Source of the DNA: Pseudomonas hydrolytica
Lineage (GTDB): Bacteria > Pseudomonadota > Gammaproteobacteria > Pseudomonadales > Pseudomonadaceae
Assembly (NCBI RefSeq): GCF_021495345.1
Contig: NZ_CP099397.1
Span: forward strand, 5,091,001 to 5,155,000
Length of the DNA: 64,000 bases
Direction: 5' to 3'
Shown piece after piece: positions 34,948 to 43,372 of this stretch. Position 1 is the stretch's first letter, and the number at the start of each line of letters is the position of its first letter. Position numbers and translations under genes: made by a program. Below the pieces are notes generated by a model that was given only the letters and a program-made list of their open reading frames with translations, was not told the DNA's origin and searched no databases.

Positions 34948-36996
34948 GTGACCGCGAACAATCCCCTGCTGCAAGACTTCGACCTGCCGCCCTACTCGCA
35001 GATCAAACCGGAGCACGTCGAGCCCGCCGTCGACCAGATTCTGGCCGACAGCCGCGCCGCCATCGCCAAGCTGCTCGAGGCGCAGCAGGCCAACCCGAGC
35101 TGGGACGGTCTGGTGCTGGCGCTGGACGAACTGGGCGCACGCCTGGGCCGCGCCTGGAGTCCGGTGAGCCATCTCAACTCGGTGTGCAACAGCCCCGAGC
35201 TGCGCGCCGCCTACGAGGCCTGCCTGCCCAAGCTGTCCGAGTACTGGACCGAAATGGGCCAGAACAAGCCGCTGTTCCAGGCCTACGAGGCGCTGGCGCA
35301 GAGCCCGGCGGCCGCCGATTTCGACGTGGCGCAGAAGACCATCCTCGAACACGCCCTGCGTGATTTCCGCCTGTCCGGTATCGACCTGCCAGCCGAGCAG
35401 CAGAAGCGCTACGGCGAGATCCAGATGCGCCTGTCCGAGCTGACCAGCAAGTTCTCCAACCAGCTGCTCGACGCCACCCAGGCCTGGACCAAGCACATCA
35501 CCGACGAAGCCGTGCTGAGCGGCCTGACCGACTCGGCCAAGGCGCAGATGAAGCAGGCCGCCGAGGCCAAGGGCCTGGACGGCTGGCTGATCACCCTGGA
35601 ATTCCCCAGCTACTACGCGGTGATGACCTACGCCGACGACCGCGCCCTGCGCGAAGAGGTCTACGCCGCCTACTGCACCCGCGCCTCCGACCAGGGGCCG
35701 AACGCCGGGCTGAACGACAACGGCCCGCTGATGGCCGAGATTCTCGACCTGCGCCAGGAACTGGCGCGCCTGCTCGGCTTCGCCAACTACAGCGAACTGA
35801 GCCTGGCCAGCAAGATGGCCGAATCCACCGACCAGGTGCTGAGCTTCCTGCGCGACCTGGCGGTGCGCAGCAAACCCTTCGCCGAGCAGGACCTGGCCGA
35901 ACTGAAAGCCTTCGCCGCCGAGCAGGGTCTGAATGACCTGCAAAGCTGGGACGTCGGCTACTACAGCGAGAAGCTGCGCCAGCAGCGCTACAGCATCTCC
36001 CAGGAAGAGGTGCGCGCCTGGTTCCCGGTGGACAAGGTGCTCAGCGGCCTGTTCGCCATCGTGCAGAAGCTCTACGGCATCGAGATTCGCGAGCTGAAAG
36101 GCTTCGACACCTGGCATCCGGACGTGCGCCTGTTCGAGATCACCGAGAACGGCCAGCACGTCGGGCGCTTCTTCTTCGACCTCTACGCCCGCGCCAACAA
36201 GCGCGGCGGCGCCTGGATGGACGGCGCCCGCGACAAGCGCCGCGACGCCCAGGGCAAGCTGATCGCCCCGGTGGCCAACCTGGTGTGCAACTTCACCCCG
36301 CCGGTCGGCGGCAAGCCGGCGCTGCTGACCCACGACGAGGTCACCACCCTGTTCCACGAATTCGGCCATGGCCTGCATCACCTGCTGACCCGCGTCGAGC
36401 ACGCCGGCGCCTCGGGCATCAACGGCGTGGCCTGGGATGCAGTCGAGCTGCCGAGTCAGTTCATGGAGAACTGGTGCTGGGAGCCCGAAGGCCTGGCGCT
36501 GATCTCCGGCCACCATGAAACCGGCGAGGCGCTGCCGCAGGCCGTGCTGGACAAGATGCTGGCGGCGAAGAACTTCCAGTCCGGGCTGATGATGGTGCGT
36601 CAGCTGGAGTTCTCCCTGTTCGACTTCGAGCTGCACGCCAGCCACGGCGACGGCCGCAGCGTGCTGGACGTGCTCGAAGGCGTGCGCAATGAGGTCTCGG
36701 TACTGCGCCCGCCGGCCTACAACCGTTTCGCCAACGGCTTTGCGCACATCTTCGCCGGCGGCTATGCGGCCGGTTACTACAGCTACAAGTGGGCCGAAGT
36801 ACTCAGCGCCGATGCCTTCTCCAAGTTCGAGGAAGAAGGCGTGTTCAACGCCGATACCGGCCGCGCCTTCCGCGAAGCGATCCTCGCCCGTGGCGGCTCG
36901 CAGGAGCCCATGGTGTTGTTCGTCGACTTCCGCGGTCGCGAGCCGAGCATCGACGCCCTGCTGCGCCACCTCGGCCTGAGCCAGGAGGCCGCATGA
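34948..36996 (+). CDS. prlC: Oligopeptidase A (M3 metallopeptidase)
   Basis: A 682-residue cytoplasmic zinc peptidase. The active-site HEFGH is in TTLFHEFGHGLHHLLTR (about residue 470), and the third ligand region is ASGINGVAWDAVELPSQFMENW. The N-terminus NNPLLQDFDLPPYSQIKPEHVEPAV is the family start; GTG 34948 has AGGTG 7 bases upstream. PrlC breaks down short peptides, including cleaved signal peptides. Its TGA overlaps the ATG of the next gene. Confidence 0.95.
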   Translation: MTANNPLLQDFDLPPYSQIKPEHVEPAVDQILADSRAAIAKLLEAQQANPSWDGLVLALDELGARLGRAWSPVSHLNSVCNSPELRAAYEACLPKLSEYWTEMGQNKPLFQAYEALAQSPAAADFDVAQKTILEHALRDFRLSGIDLPAEQQKRYGEIQMRLSELTSKFSNQLLDATQAWTKHITDEAVLSGLTDSAKAQMKQAAEAKGLDGWLITLEFPSYYAVMTYADDRALREEVYAAYCTRASDQGPNAGLNDNGPLMAEILDLRQELARLLGFANYSELSLASKMAESTDQVLSFLRDLAVRSKPFAEQDLAELKAFAAEQGLNDLQSWDVGYYSEKLRQQRYSISQEEVRAWFPVDKVLSGLFAIVQKLYGIEIRELKGFDTWHPDVRLFEITENGQHVGRFFFDLYARANKRGGAWMDGARDKRRDAQGKLIAPVANLVCNFTPPVGGKPALLTHDEVTTLFHEFGHGLHHLLTRVEHAGASGINGVAWDAVELPSQFMENWCWEPEGLALISGHHETGEALPQAVLDKMLAAKNFQSGLMMVRQLEFSLFDFELHASHGDGRSVLDVLEGVRNEVSVLRPPAYNRFANGFAHIFAGGYAAGYYSYKWAEVLSADAFSKFEEEGVFNADTGRAFREAILARGGSQEPMVLFVDFRGREPSIDALLRHLGLSQEAA

Positions 36997-37280
36997 GCGA
37001 TGCACCTGTGAACAGCACCCCGAAACGCTTCATCGCCGGCGCCGTGTGCCCGGCGTGCAGCGAGACCGACAGCATCAAGATGTGGAACGTCGACGGCGTG
37101 CCGCACCGCGAATGCGTCAAGTGCGGCTACGCCGACACCCTCGACGCACGCGGTAATTCGGTGCCCAAGGAGCTGCCGACCCGGGTTAACGTCAGCGGCC
37201 TCAAGCCCAAGGCGGCCGATCCCAATGTGCAGGCGGTGCAGTTCTTCCCCAATCCCAAATTGAAGAAACCCAGTGAGTAA
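36993..37280 (+). CDS. yheV: YheV-like zinc-ribbon protein (DUF2387)
   Basis: A 95-residue protein with two CxxC pairs (CPACSETDSIKMW and CVKCGYAD), forming a zinc ribbon, and a flexible C-terminus ending in PNPKLKKPSE. It matches the YheV family. The ATG overlaps the prlC stop (ATGA) with GGAGG just before; prlC-yheV is a conserved pair in gammaproteobacteria. Function unknown; the coupling suggests a role close to PrlC. Confidence 0.9.
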   Translation: MSDAPVNSTPKRFIAGAVCPACSETDSIKMWNVDGVPHRECVKCGYADTLDARGNSVPKELPTRVNVSGLKPKAADPNVQAVQFFPNPKLKKPSE

Positions 37281-37308
37281 CGATGTAGGGGAATGCTTGG
37301 CACGCTGC

Positions 37309-37530
37309 CCCGGATTGCATCCGGGCTACACAACGGCCGCTCGGTAGTTCCGTAGGGTGGGTTAGCGGCGCAGAACGCCGATTTCGCAAGCGCCGATATA
37401 AGGTGGCGCGCTCGGATGGCCGCCCCACGTAACCCACCAGGCGATGGACGTTGCGCCGATGGTGGGTTACGCCGCAGCAGCCGCAGCGTTTTTCCCCCCC
37501 CCCCCGCGACAAGCGGCTAATCCACCCTAC
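37309..37530. repeat. Cluster of palindromic intergenic repeats with a 12-C run
   Basis: This 293-base gap (37281-37573) holds CCCGGAT-TGC-ATCCGGG (37309-37325), then GTAGGGTGGGTTA (about 37352), inverted copies GTAACCCACC (about 37429) and TGGTGGGTTAC (about 37460), and CCACCCTAC (about 37522). A run of 12 C (37494-37505) lies within. It looks like a mosaic of REP-type elements, probably partly invaded by another copy. No gene seen. Confidence 0.7.
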
Positions 37531-37573
37531 GACTCGTGGCGATTGATGCAGGCGAGTTGCACCCACCTCGACC

Positions 37574-38365
37574 TTACTCGCGGAAAAACTCCCCAGGCGT
37601 TGCGCCGAACTGGCGGCGAAAGGCGGCGATAAAGGCCGATAACGAGTCGTAACCGCAGGCCAGCGCCACGTCGGTGACGCGCTCACCCTGCTCCAGCGGG
37701 GTCAGCGCATCGAGCAGGCGCTGGCGCTGGCGCCAGGCGCGGAAACTCAGGCCGGTTTCGCGCAGGAACAGCCGGCTCAGGGTCTTTTCCGAAACACCCA
37801 GGCGCTCGCCCCATTCGCCCAGGCCGAGCTGGCGCAGGCGCGCATCCTCCAGGCCCTGGCACACCGCGCGCAGCCGCGCGTCCTGCGGCAGCGGCAGCAT
37901 CAGCGCCACTGCCGGCGCGGCCTGCAGCTCATCCAGCAACACCGCGGCCAGCCGGCCCGGCGCACCCTGTTCGTCGTATTCGATCGGCAGATCGCTGAAG
38001 CGGCGAATCAGCTCGCGCAGCAGCGGGCTGACCGCCAGCACCCGGCACTCCTCCGGCCCCCAGGGCACTGCACTGCCATCGATGTACAGGCTGCGCATCT
38101 CGGTGCGCGGCGAGCTGAACACGCGGTGCTCGACGCCAGCCGGTACCCACACCGCGCGCTGCGGCGGGGCGACGAAGCGGGCGCCGGCGGTCTGCACCTC
38201 GAGCACCCCGGCGATGGCATAGGAGAGCTGCACCCAAGGGTGGGTGTGGCGAAAGGTCAGCGCACGGTTGGTCAGCGACTCGACCCGGCCGTAGAGCGGT
38301 CGGGGCAGGCTGGGCAGCTCGGGCAGGCTGCGATGGACGGTATCCGGATGTCTGTTTGGCGACAC
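37574..38365 (-). CDS. AraC family transcriptional regulator (cupin type)
   Basis: A 263-residue regulator. The N-terminal cupin segment (ALTFRHTHPWVQLSYAIAGVLEVQTAGARFVAPPQRAVWVPAGVEHRV) is that of the AraC_binding domain, and the C-terminus holds the two helix-turn-helix motifs (LGEWGERLGVSEKTLSRLFLRETGLSFRAWRQR and VTDVALACGYDSLSAFIAAFRRQFGATPGEFFRE). GTG 38365 is chosen; AAGAG lies 8 bases upstream. It is divergent from a BASS-family transporter and probably controls it. Effector unknown. Confidence 0.85.
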   Translation of the reverse strand: MSPNRHPDTVHRSLPELPSLPRPLYGRVESLTNRALTFRHTHPWVQLSYAIAGVLEVQTAGARFVAPPQRAVWVPAGVEHRVFSSPRTEMRSLYIDGSAVPWGPEECRVLAVSPLLRELIRRFSDLPIEYDEQGAPGRLAAVLLDELQAAPAVALMLPLPQDARLRAVCQGLEDARLRQLGLGEWGERLGVSEKTLSRLFLRETGLSFRAWRQRQRLLDALTPLEQGERVTDVALACGYDSLSAFIAAFRRQFGATPGEFFRE

Positions 38366-38446
38366 TAGCTGACTCTTTGGCGTTAGTCGGAAGCTCTCGA
38401 TGACGATAGTGTGGCGCCCTCCTGTATCGCAAGCCCGAGATTCGCC

Positions 38447-39448
38447 ATGTTCCTGCGCCGCCTGCTGCCCGATGCCTTCACCCTGACCCTGCTCGCCGTG
38501 GTGCTGATCGCCACCCTGTTGCCCGCCAGTGGCCAGGTGGCGGTGGCCTTCGAGTGGATCACCAACCTGGCCATCGCTCTGCTGTTCTTCCTGCATGGCG
38601 CCAAGCTGTCGCGCGTGGCCATCCTGGCCGGCGCCGGGCATTGGCGCCTGCACCTGCTGGTGTTCACCTGCACCTTCGTACTCTTCCCCGTGCTCGGCCT
38701 GCTGCTCAAGCCGCTGCTGGCCCCGCTGATCGGCACCGAGCTGTATCTGGGCATGCTCTACCTGTGCGCCCTGCCGGCCACCGTGCAGTCGGCCATCGCC
38801 TTCACCTCGCTGGCGCGCGGCAACATCCCGGCGGCGATCTGCAGCGCGGCGGCCTCCAGCCTGCTCGGTATCTTCGTCACGCCACTGCTGGTGGCGCTGC
38901 TGATGGGCGTCGAGGGCGCCAACGGGTCGACCCTCGATGCCATCGGCAAGATCAGCCTGCAGCTGCTGCTGCCGTTCGTGCTCGGCCAGATCGCCCAGCG
39001 CTGGATCGGCGGTTGGGTCAACAAGAACAAGAGCTGGCTGAAGTACGTGGACCAGAGTTCGATCCTGCTGGTGGTCTACACCGCCTTCAGCGCCGCGGTG
39101 ATCGGCGGCCTGTGGCAGGAAGTGCCACTGGTCACCCTGCTGGCTCTGGTGCTGGCCTGCTGCGTGCTGCTGGCCCTGGCGCTGCTGCTCACCCATCTGC
39201 TGGGCAAGTGGCTGGGCTTCAACCTGGAGGATCGCATCACCATCGTGTTCTGCGGCTCGAAGAAGAGCCTGGCCACCGGCGTGCCCATGGCCCAGGTGCT
39301 GTTCGCCGGCGGCAGCATCGGCCTGCTGATCCTGCCGCTGATGCTGTTCCACCAGATCCAGCTGATGGTCTGTGCGGTACTGGCTCAGCGCTATGCACGC
39401 CGCCCGGAGCAGGAAGCCGTCGACGGCCAGACCGCTTCCCGAGTTTGA
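38447..39448 (+). CDS. Bile acid:sodium symporter (BASS/YfeH-like) family transporter
   Basis: A 333-residue membrane protein with about ten hydrophobic segments. YfeH-type blocks are present: QVAVAFEWITNLAIALLFFLHGAKLSR, YLCALPATVQSAIAFTSLARGNIPAAICSAAASSLLGIF, and FCGSKKSLATGVPMAQVLF. ATG 38447 starts MFLRRLLPDAFTLTLLAVV. Divergent from an AraC regulator. Probably imports an organic anion with sodium; bile acid itself is unlikely. Confidence 0.88.
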   Translation: MFLRRLLPDAFTLTLLAVVLIATLLPASGQVAVAFEWITNLAIALLFFLHGAKLSRVAILAGAGHWRLHLLVFTCTFVLFPVLGLLLKPLLAPLIGTELYLGMLYLCALPATVQSAIAFTSLARGNIPAAICSAAASSLLGIFVTPLLVALLMGVEGANGSTLDAIGKISLQLLLPFVLGQIAQRWIGGWVNKNKSWLKYVDQSSILLVVYTAFSAAVIGGLWQEVPLVTLLALVLACCVLLALALLLTHLLGKWLGFNLEDRITIVFCGSKKSLATGVPMAQVLFAGGSIGLLILPLMLFHQIQLMVCAVLAQRYARRPEQEAVDGQTASRV

Positions 39449-39531
39449 GACGGCGCCCGGCCGGTCGAACGGCCGGGCACAAACCGACGACTGAACCAGG
39501 CGCGGGGCTGGCGTCCTGCTGCCAATCCAGA

Positions 39532-39551
39532 TACTGTTCATGCATACAGTA
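39532..39551 (+). promoter_or_regulatory. LexA (SOS) box
   Basis: TACTGTTCATGCATACAGTA is a perfect inverted repeat of TACTGT around 8 bases and fits the gammaproteobacterial CTGT-N8-ACAG LexA operator. It ends 15 bases before the start at 39567, where it would cover the promoter. Regulation of the PA0069 homologue by LexA in P. aeruginosa is remembered from the literature. Confidence 0.85.
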
Positions 39552-39566
39552 TTTCGGATCACACAC

Positions 39567-40628
39567 ATGCCAGCCCCTGTTCCGCCGCGCGGCCGCGGCA
39601 CCGCCAGCAACCCGCACAACCGCTACGCACCGACCCGCTCGGTGGCGCAGGACGATGGCTGGTATCAGGAGGAAACCCCGCCCAGCCGGGCCACCGAGGT
39701 GCGGCGCGAGCTGGCGAAAACGGCCATCACCCGCAACAAGTCGCCGGACGTCGGCTTCGATCGCTCGGTCAATCCCTACCGCGGCTGTGAACATGGCTGC
39801 ATCTACTGTTTCGCCCGCCCCAGCCATGCCTACTGGGACCTGTCGCCGGGCATCGACTTCGAGACCCGCCTGATCGCCAAGACCAACCTGGCCGACCGTC
39901 TCGAGGAACAGCTGCAGAAACCCGGCTACGTGCCGCAGCCCATCGCCCTGGGCATCAACACCGATGCATATCAGCCGATCGAGCGCGAACAGCGCCTGAC
40001 CCGCCAGGCCCTGGAGATTCTGCTGCGCTACAGGCACCCGCTGCACATCATTACCAAGAGCTCGCTGATCCTGCGCGACCTCGACCTGCTCAGCGAGCTG
40101 GCCAGCCACAACCTGGTCAGCGTGGCCTTCAGCCTGACCACCCTGGACGACGAGCTGAAACGCATCATGGAGCCGCGTACCGCGGCGCCGGCCGCCCGCC
40201 TGCGCGCCATGCGCACGCTGCACGAAGCCGGGGTGCCGGTGAGCGTGATGTGCGCGCCGATGATCCCGATGATCAACGACATGGAGCTCGAACACCTGCT
40301 CGAAGCCGCGCGCGATGCCGGCGCGCGTTCGGCGGGCTACGTGCTGTTGCGCCTGCCGCTGGAGATCGCCGATCTGTTCGAGGAGTGGCTGCAGGCGCAT
40401 TTCCCCGAGCGCGCCGAGCATGTGATGAGCCTGATCCGCCAGAGCCGCGGCGGCAGGAACTACGACAGCCGCTTCGGCAGCCGCATGCGTGGCGAGGGCC
40501 AGTTCGCCGATCTGCTGGCGCAGCGCTTTCGCCTGGCGCGCCGGCGCCTGCAGCTCGACCAGCGCGAGCCGCTGAGCCTGGACTGCTCGTTGTTCTGCCC
40601 GCCGGGCGCCCAGCTGAGCCTGTTGTAG
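39567..40628 (+). CDS. PA0069-family radical SAM protein, SOS-controlled
   Basis: A 353-residue radical SAM enzyme with the cluster motif CEHGCIYCFARP (about residue 70) after NPYRG, and a long conserved SplB-like core (GINTDAYQPIEREQRLTRQALEILL). ATG 39567 (MPAPVPPRGRG) is preferred because the alternative ATG 39540 lies inside the LexA box. The perfect LexA operator upstream predicts induction by DNA damage. The family resembles spore photoproduct lyase and may act on damaged DNA or nucleotides, but its reaction is not established. Confidence 0.9.
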   Translation: MPAPVPPRGRGTASNPHNRYAPTRSVAQDDGWYQEETPPSRATEVRRELAKTAITRNKSPDVGFDRSVNPYRGCEHGCIYCFARPSHAYWDLSPGIDFETRLIAKTNLADRLEEQLQKPGYVPQPIALGINTDAYQPIEREQRLTRQALEILLRYRHPLHIITKSSLILRDLDLLSELASHNLVSVAFSLTTLDDELKRIMEPRTAAPAARLRAMRTLHEAGVPVSVMCAPMIPMINDMELEHLLEAARDAGARSAGYVLLRLPLEIADLFEEWLQAHFPERAEHVMSLIRQSRGGRNYDSRFGSRMRGEGQFADLLAQRFRLARRRLQLDQREPLSLDCSLFCPPGAQLSLL

Positions 40629-40719
40629 CCCCCGCACGTCGTCTCCGGGCGCGGCGGGCTTGGCGAGCCCGCGCGATGTGTTAAAACATCGCCACTCGAG
40701 GCACCGACCGGCGACGCTC

Positions 40720-41625
40720 ATGACCCGTATCTCCCGTGCAGCAGACCCCTCCTACGAACTGATGGACGACCATGAGGGCCATTCGCTGATCTACCGTCAG
40801 CATGGTTTTCCCAGCCCGCTGGTGCGCTGGCATTTCCACAAGGAGTACGAGCTGCACCTGATCGTCGCCAGCTCGGGCAAGGTGTTCATCGGCGACTACA
40901 TCGGCAACTTCTCGCCCAACACCCTGTTTCTCACCGGCCCCGGCCTGCCGCACAACTGGATCAGCCAGGTGGAGGACGGCGAGGTCGTGGAAACCCGCGA
41001 CATGCTGGTCAACTTCACCGACGAGGTACTGGAACAGGGCTCGGCGGTGTTCGCCGAACTCAAGAGCCTGGCGCCGCTGCTGGCGCGCGCCCAGTTCGGC
41101 ATCGAATTTCGCGATCCGCGGGTGATCCGCGAGGCCGCTCTGCTGCTGCGCAGGATCGCCGACAGCCGCGGCATCACCCGCCTCGGCCACTTCTTCATCC
41201 TGCTCGAACTGCTGGCCGCCAGCGAGGATTACCAGCTGCTCTCGGCCATGACCGCCGCGGACCTGGGCGACGAGCAGCACGTCGAGCGGATCAACCGCGC
41301 GGTGGACTACATCTTCCAGCACTACGCCCAGGATCTGTGCCAGGAGGAGGTCGCCGAACACCTGGGGATGACACCCAGCTATTTCTCGCGCTTCTTCAAG
41401 CAGGCCACCGGCCGCGGCTTCGTCGAGTTCGTCAATCGCCTGCGGGTGAGCAAGTCCTGCGAACTACTGAGCAAAAGCGAGAAGCCGGTCACCGAAGTGT
41501 GCTTCGAGTCCGGCTTCAGCAACATCTCTAACTTCAACCGGCGTTTCCAGCAGCTCAAGGGCATGACGCCGTCGCGCTATCGCAAGCTGGTGGTGCAGCG
41601 CCTGACCGAGCAAAACCTGTACTAA
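40720..41625 (+). CDS. mtlR: Mannitol operon AraC-family activator MtlR
   Basis: A 301-residue regulator with a cupin sensor (PLVRWHFHKEYELHLIVASSGKVFIGDYIGNFSPNTLFLTGPGLPHNW) and a C-terminal double helix-turn-helix (EEVAEHLGMTPSYFSRFFKQATGRGFVEFVNRLR; VTEVCFESGFSNISNFNRRFQQLKGMTPSRYRK). It lies directly before the mtlEFGKDYZ operon in the same direction, as in P. fluorescens. ATG 40720 is chosen from family length. It should activate the operon with mannitol, arabitol or glucitol as inducer. Confidence 0.93.
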   Translation: MTRISRAADPSYELMDDHEGHSLIYRQHGFPSPLVRWHFHKEYELHLIVASSGKVFIGDYIGNFSPNTLFLTGPGLPHNWISQVEDGEVVETRDMLVNFTDEVLEQGSAVFAELKSLAPLLARAQFGIEFRDPRVIREAALLLRRIADSRGITRLGHFFILLELLAASEDYQLLSAMTAADLGDEQHVERINRAVDYIFQHYAQDLCQEEVAEHLGMTPSYFSRFFKQATGRGFVEFVNRLRVSKSCELLSKSEKPVTEVCFESGFSNISNFNRRFQQLKGMTPSRYRKLVVQRLTEQNLY

Positions 41626-41804
41626 ATCGGCCATTCTCGTCTGCCGCCAGCCGCGCGGCCCGCGCGCTGGCGCGGCCACCAGCCTCTCCGGCGGCGGCCT
41701 CTAGCACGGTCTAGCGCGCGCCTCCGCTGCCAGTTACGCCTTCTCCAGCCGCGCCTGCAGAGCACTTCGCCACCAGCAGAGCGAAGCATTGCCCAAGGCC
41801 CATC

Positions 41805-41833
41805 AGTGCAAAAAAGTATCGGTTTTTGTGCCC
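41805..41833 (+). promoter_or_regulatory. Candidate MtlR operator before mtlE
   Basis: The 315-base gap 41626-41940 carries the operon promoter. The stretch AGTGCAAAAAAGTATCGG followed by TTTTTGTGCCC contains two GTGC half-sites around an AT-rich centre, resembling, from memory, the P. fluorescens MtlR site. Assignment is by position and resemblance. Confidence 0.5.
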
Positions 41834-41883
41834 TCAAGCATTTGTCCGCACCGGCGTGCGGGGGTGTAATCCGGGCCGAGCGA

Positions 41884-41898
41884 AACAAAAACAATAAC
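41884..41898 (+). promoter_or_regulatory. Candidate Crc/Hfq target (A-rich AAN repeat) in mtlE leader
   Basis: AACAAAAACAATAAC is five consecutive AAN triplets, the pattern bound by Hfq with Crc in Pseudomonas catabolite repression. It lies about 42 bases upstream of the mtlE start, farther than the most common position at the ribosome site, but on the predicted mRNA. Confidence 0.55.
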
Positions 41899-41940
41899 GT
41901 TCTTCCGCAGCCACAGCGCGCGGAAGAGGAGTTCAACGCC

Positions 41941-43251
41941 ATGAACCACGCCTTCAAAGCACTCCTTGCAACCTCTTGCCTGTTCCTCGCCACGGGCGCC
42001 CACGGCGCCGAAACCCTGACCATCGCCACGGTCAACAACAGCGACATGATCCGCATGCAGCGGCTGGCCAAGACCTTCGAAGAGCAGAACCCCGACATCC
42101 GCCTGAAGTGGGTGGTGCTCGAGGAGAACGTGCTGCGCCAGCGTCTGACCACCGATATCGCCACCCAGGGTGGCCAGTTCGACGTGCTCACCATCGGCAT
42201 GTACGAGGCGGCGCTGTGGGGCGAGAAGGGCTGGCTGGAGCCGATGACCGAACTGCCGGCCGACTACGACCTCGACGACGTCTTCCCCTCGGTGCGCGAA
42301 GGCCTGTCCGCCAAGGGCACGCTGTATGCCCTGCCGTTCTACGCCGAAGCCTCGATCACCTACTACCGCAAGGACTTGTTCGAGCAGGCCAGTCTGAACA
42401 TGCCCGAACAGCCGACCTGGGAGCAGATGGCCGAGTTCGCCGCCAAGCTGCACCAGCCGGACAAGGGCCAGTACGGCCTGTGCCTGCGCGGCAAGGCCGG
42501 CTGGGGCGAGAACATGGCGCTGATCACCACCCTGGCCAATGCCCATGGCGCGCGCTGGTTCGACGAGCAGTGGCAGCCGGAATTCACCGGCAGCGAGTGG
42601 CAGAACGCGCTGAACTTCTACGTCGACAACATGAAGAAATACGGCCCGCCCGGCGCCTCCAGCAACGGTTTCAACGAGAACCTGGCGCTGTTCAACAGCG
42701 GCAAGTGCGCGCTGTGGGTCGATGCCAGCGTGGCCGGCTCCTTCGTCACCGACACCTCGCAGAGCAAGGTCGCCGATGCCGTCGGCTTCACCTTCGCGCC
42801 GACCCAGGTCACCGACAAGGGCGCCTCCTGGCTGTACTCCTGGGCCCTGGCGATTCCCACCAGCTCCAAGTCCAAGGACGCCGCCAAGGCCTTCAGCGCC
42901 TGGGCTACCTCCAAGGCCTACGCCGAACTGGTGGCCGAGCGCGATGGCGTGGCCAACGTGCCGCCAGGCACCCGCGCCTCGACCTACAGCGATGCCTACA
43001 TGCAGGCCGCGCCGTTCGCAAAGGTCACTCTGGATTCGCTGCAGAAGGCCGACCCGGCCGACCCCAGCGCCAAGCCGGTGCCTTACGTGGGCATCCAGCT
43101 GGTGACCATTCCCGAGTTCCAGGCCATCGGCACCAGTGTCGGCAAGCTGTTCGCCGCCGCGCTCACCGGGCAGATGCAACCACAGCAGGCGCTGCAGGCG
43201 GCGCAGCAGAGCACCGAGCGGGAAATGAAGCGTGCCGGGTATCCGAAGTAA
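41941..43251 (+). CDS. mtlE: Mannitol/polyol ABC transporter, periplasmic binding protein
   Basis: A 436-residue family 1 solute-binding protein with signal peptide (NHAFKALLATSCLFLATGAHGA) and the typical start ETLTIATVNNSDMIRMQRLAKTFEEQNPDIRLKWV. Later blocks FDVLTIGMYEAALWGEKGWLEPM and LPFYAEASITYYRKDLF belong to this polyol subgroup. GAGGAG lies 9 bases before ATG 41941. It would bind mannitol, glucitol or arabitol in the periplasm and hand it to MtlFG. Separated from mtlF by a 121-base gap with a hairpin repeat. Confidence 0.95.
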   Translation: MNHAFKALLATSCLFLATGAHGAETLTIATVNNSDMIRMQRLAKTFEEQNPDIRLKWVVLEENVLRQRLTTDIATQGGQFDVLTIGMYEAALWGEKGWLEPMTELPADYDLDDVFPSVREGLSAKGTLYALPFYAEASITYYRKDLFEQASLNMPEQPTWEQMAEFAAKLHQPDKGQYGLCLRGKAGWGENMALITTLANAHGARWFDEQWQPEFTGSEWQNALNFYVDNMKKYGPPGASSNGFNENLALFNSGKCALWVDASVAGSFVTDTSQSKVADAVGFTFAPTQVTDKGASWLYSWALAIPTSSKSKDAAKAFSAWATSKAYAELVAERDGVANVPPGTRASTYSDAYMQAAPFAKVTLDSLQKADPADPSAKPVPYVGIQLVTIPEFQAIGTSVGKLFAAALTGQMQPQQALQAAQQSTEREMKRAGYPK

Positions 43252-43266
43252 GGAAACTGCTGTCCT

Positions 43267-43332
43267 GTAGGGTGGGCTTTAGCCCACCAGGGTTTTCACC
43301 GTGAGTTCGTGGTGGGCTGAAGCCCACCCTAC
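43267..43332. repeat. REP-like hairpin between mtlE and mtlF
   Basis: GTAGGGTGGGCTTTAGCCCACC (43267-43288) and GGTGGGCTGAAGCCCACCCTAC (43311-43332) are inverted copies; each arm also folds on itself. The same family occurs at about 58505-58541. Confidence 0.8.
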
Positions 43333-43372
43333 GGGCTAAAGCGGAAGCCACCCCCATTCCGTTCTCGGAGGC

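Noticed and set aside
34894..37005. A 703-codon minus-strand open frame over prlC
   Set aside because: Shadow of prlC, which has HEFGH and full family length on the plus strand.
37494..37505. Phase-variation switch based on the C12 run
   Set aside because: The run is in a gene-free repeat island and not inside a reading frame or an evident promoter, so phase variation is not supported; kept only as a slippage or assembly note.
37574..39619. A 681-codon minus-strand frame extending the AraC regulator upstream
   Set aside because: The extension is antisense to the BASS transporter; the AraC domains begin only after GTG 38365.
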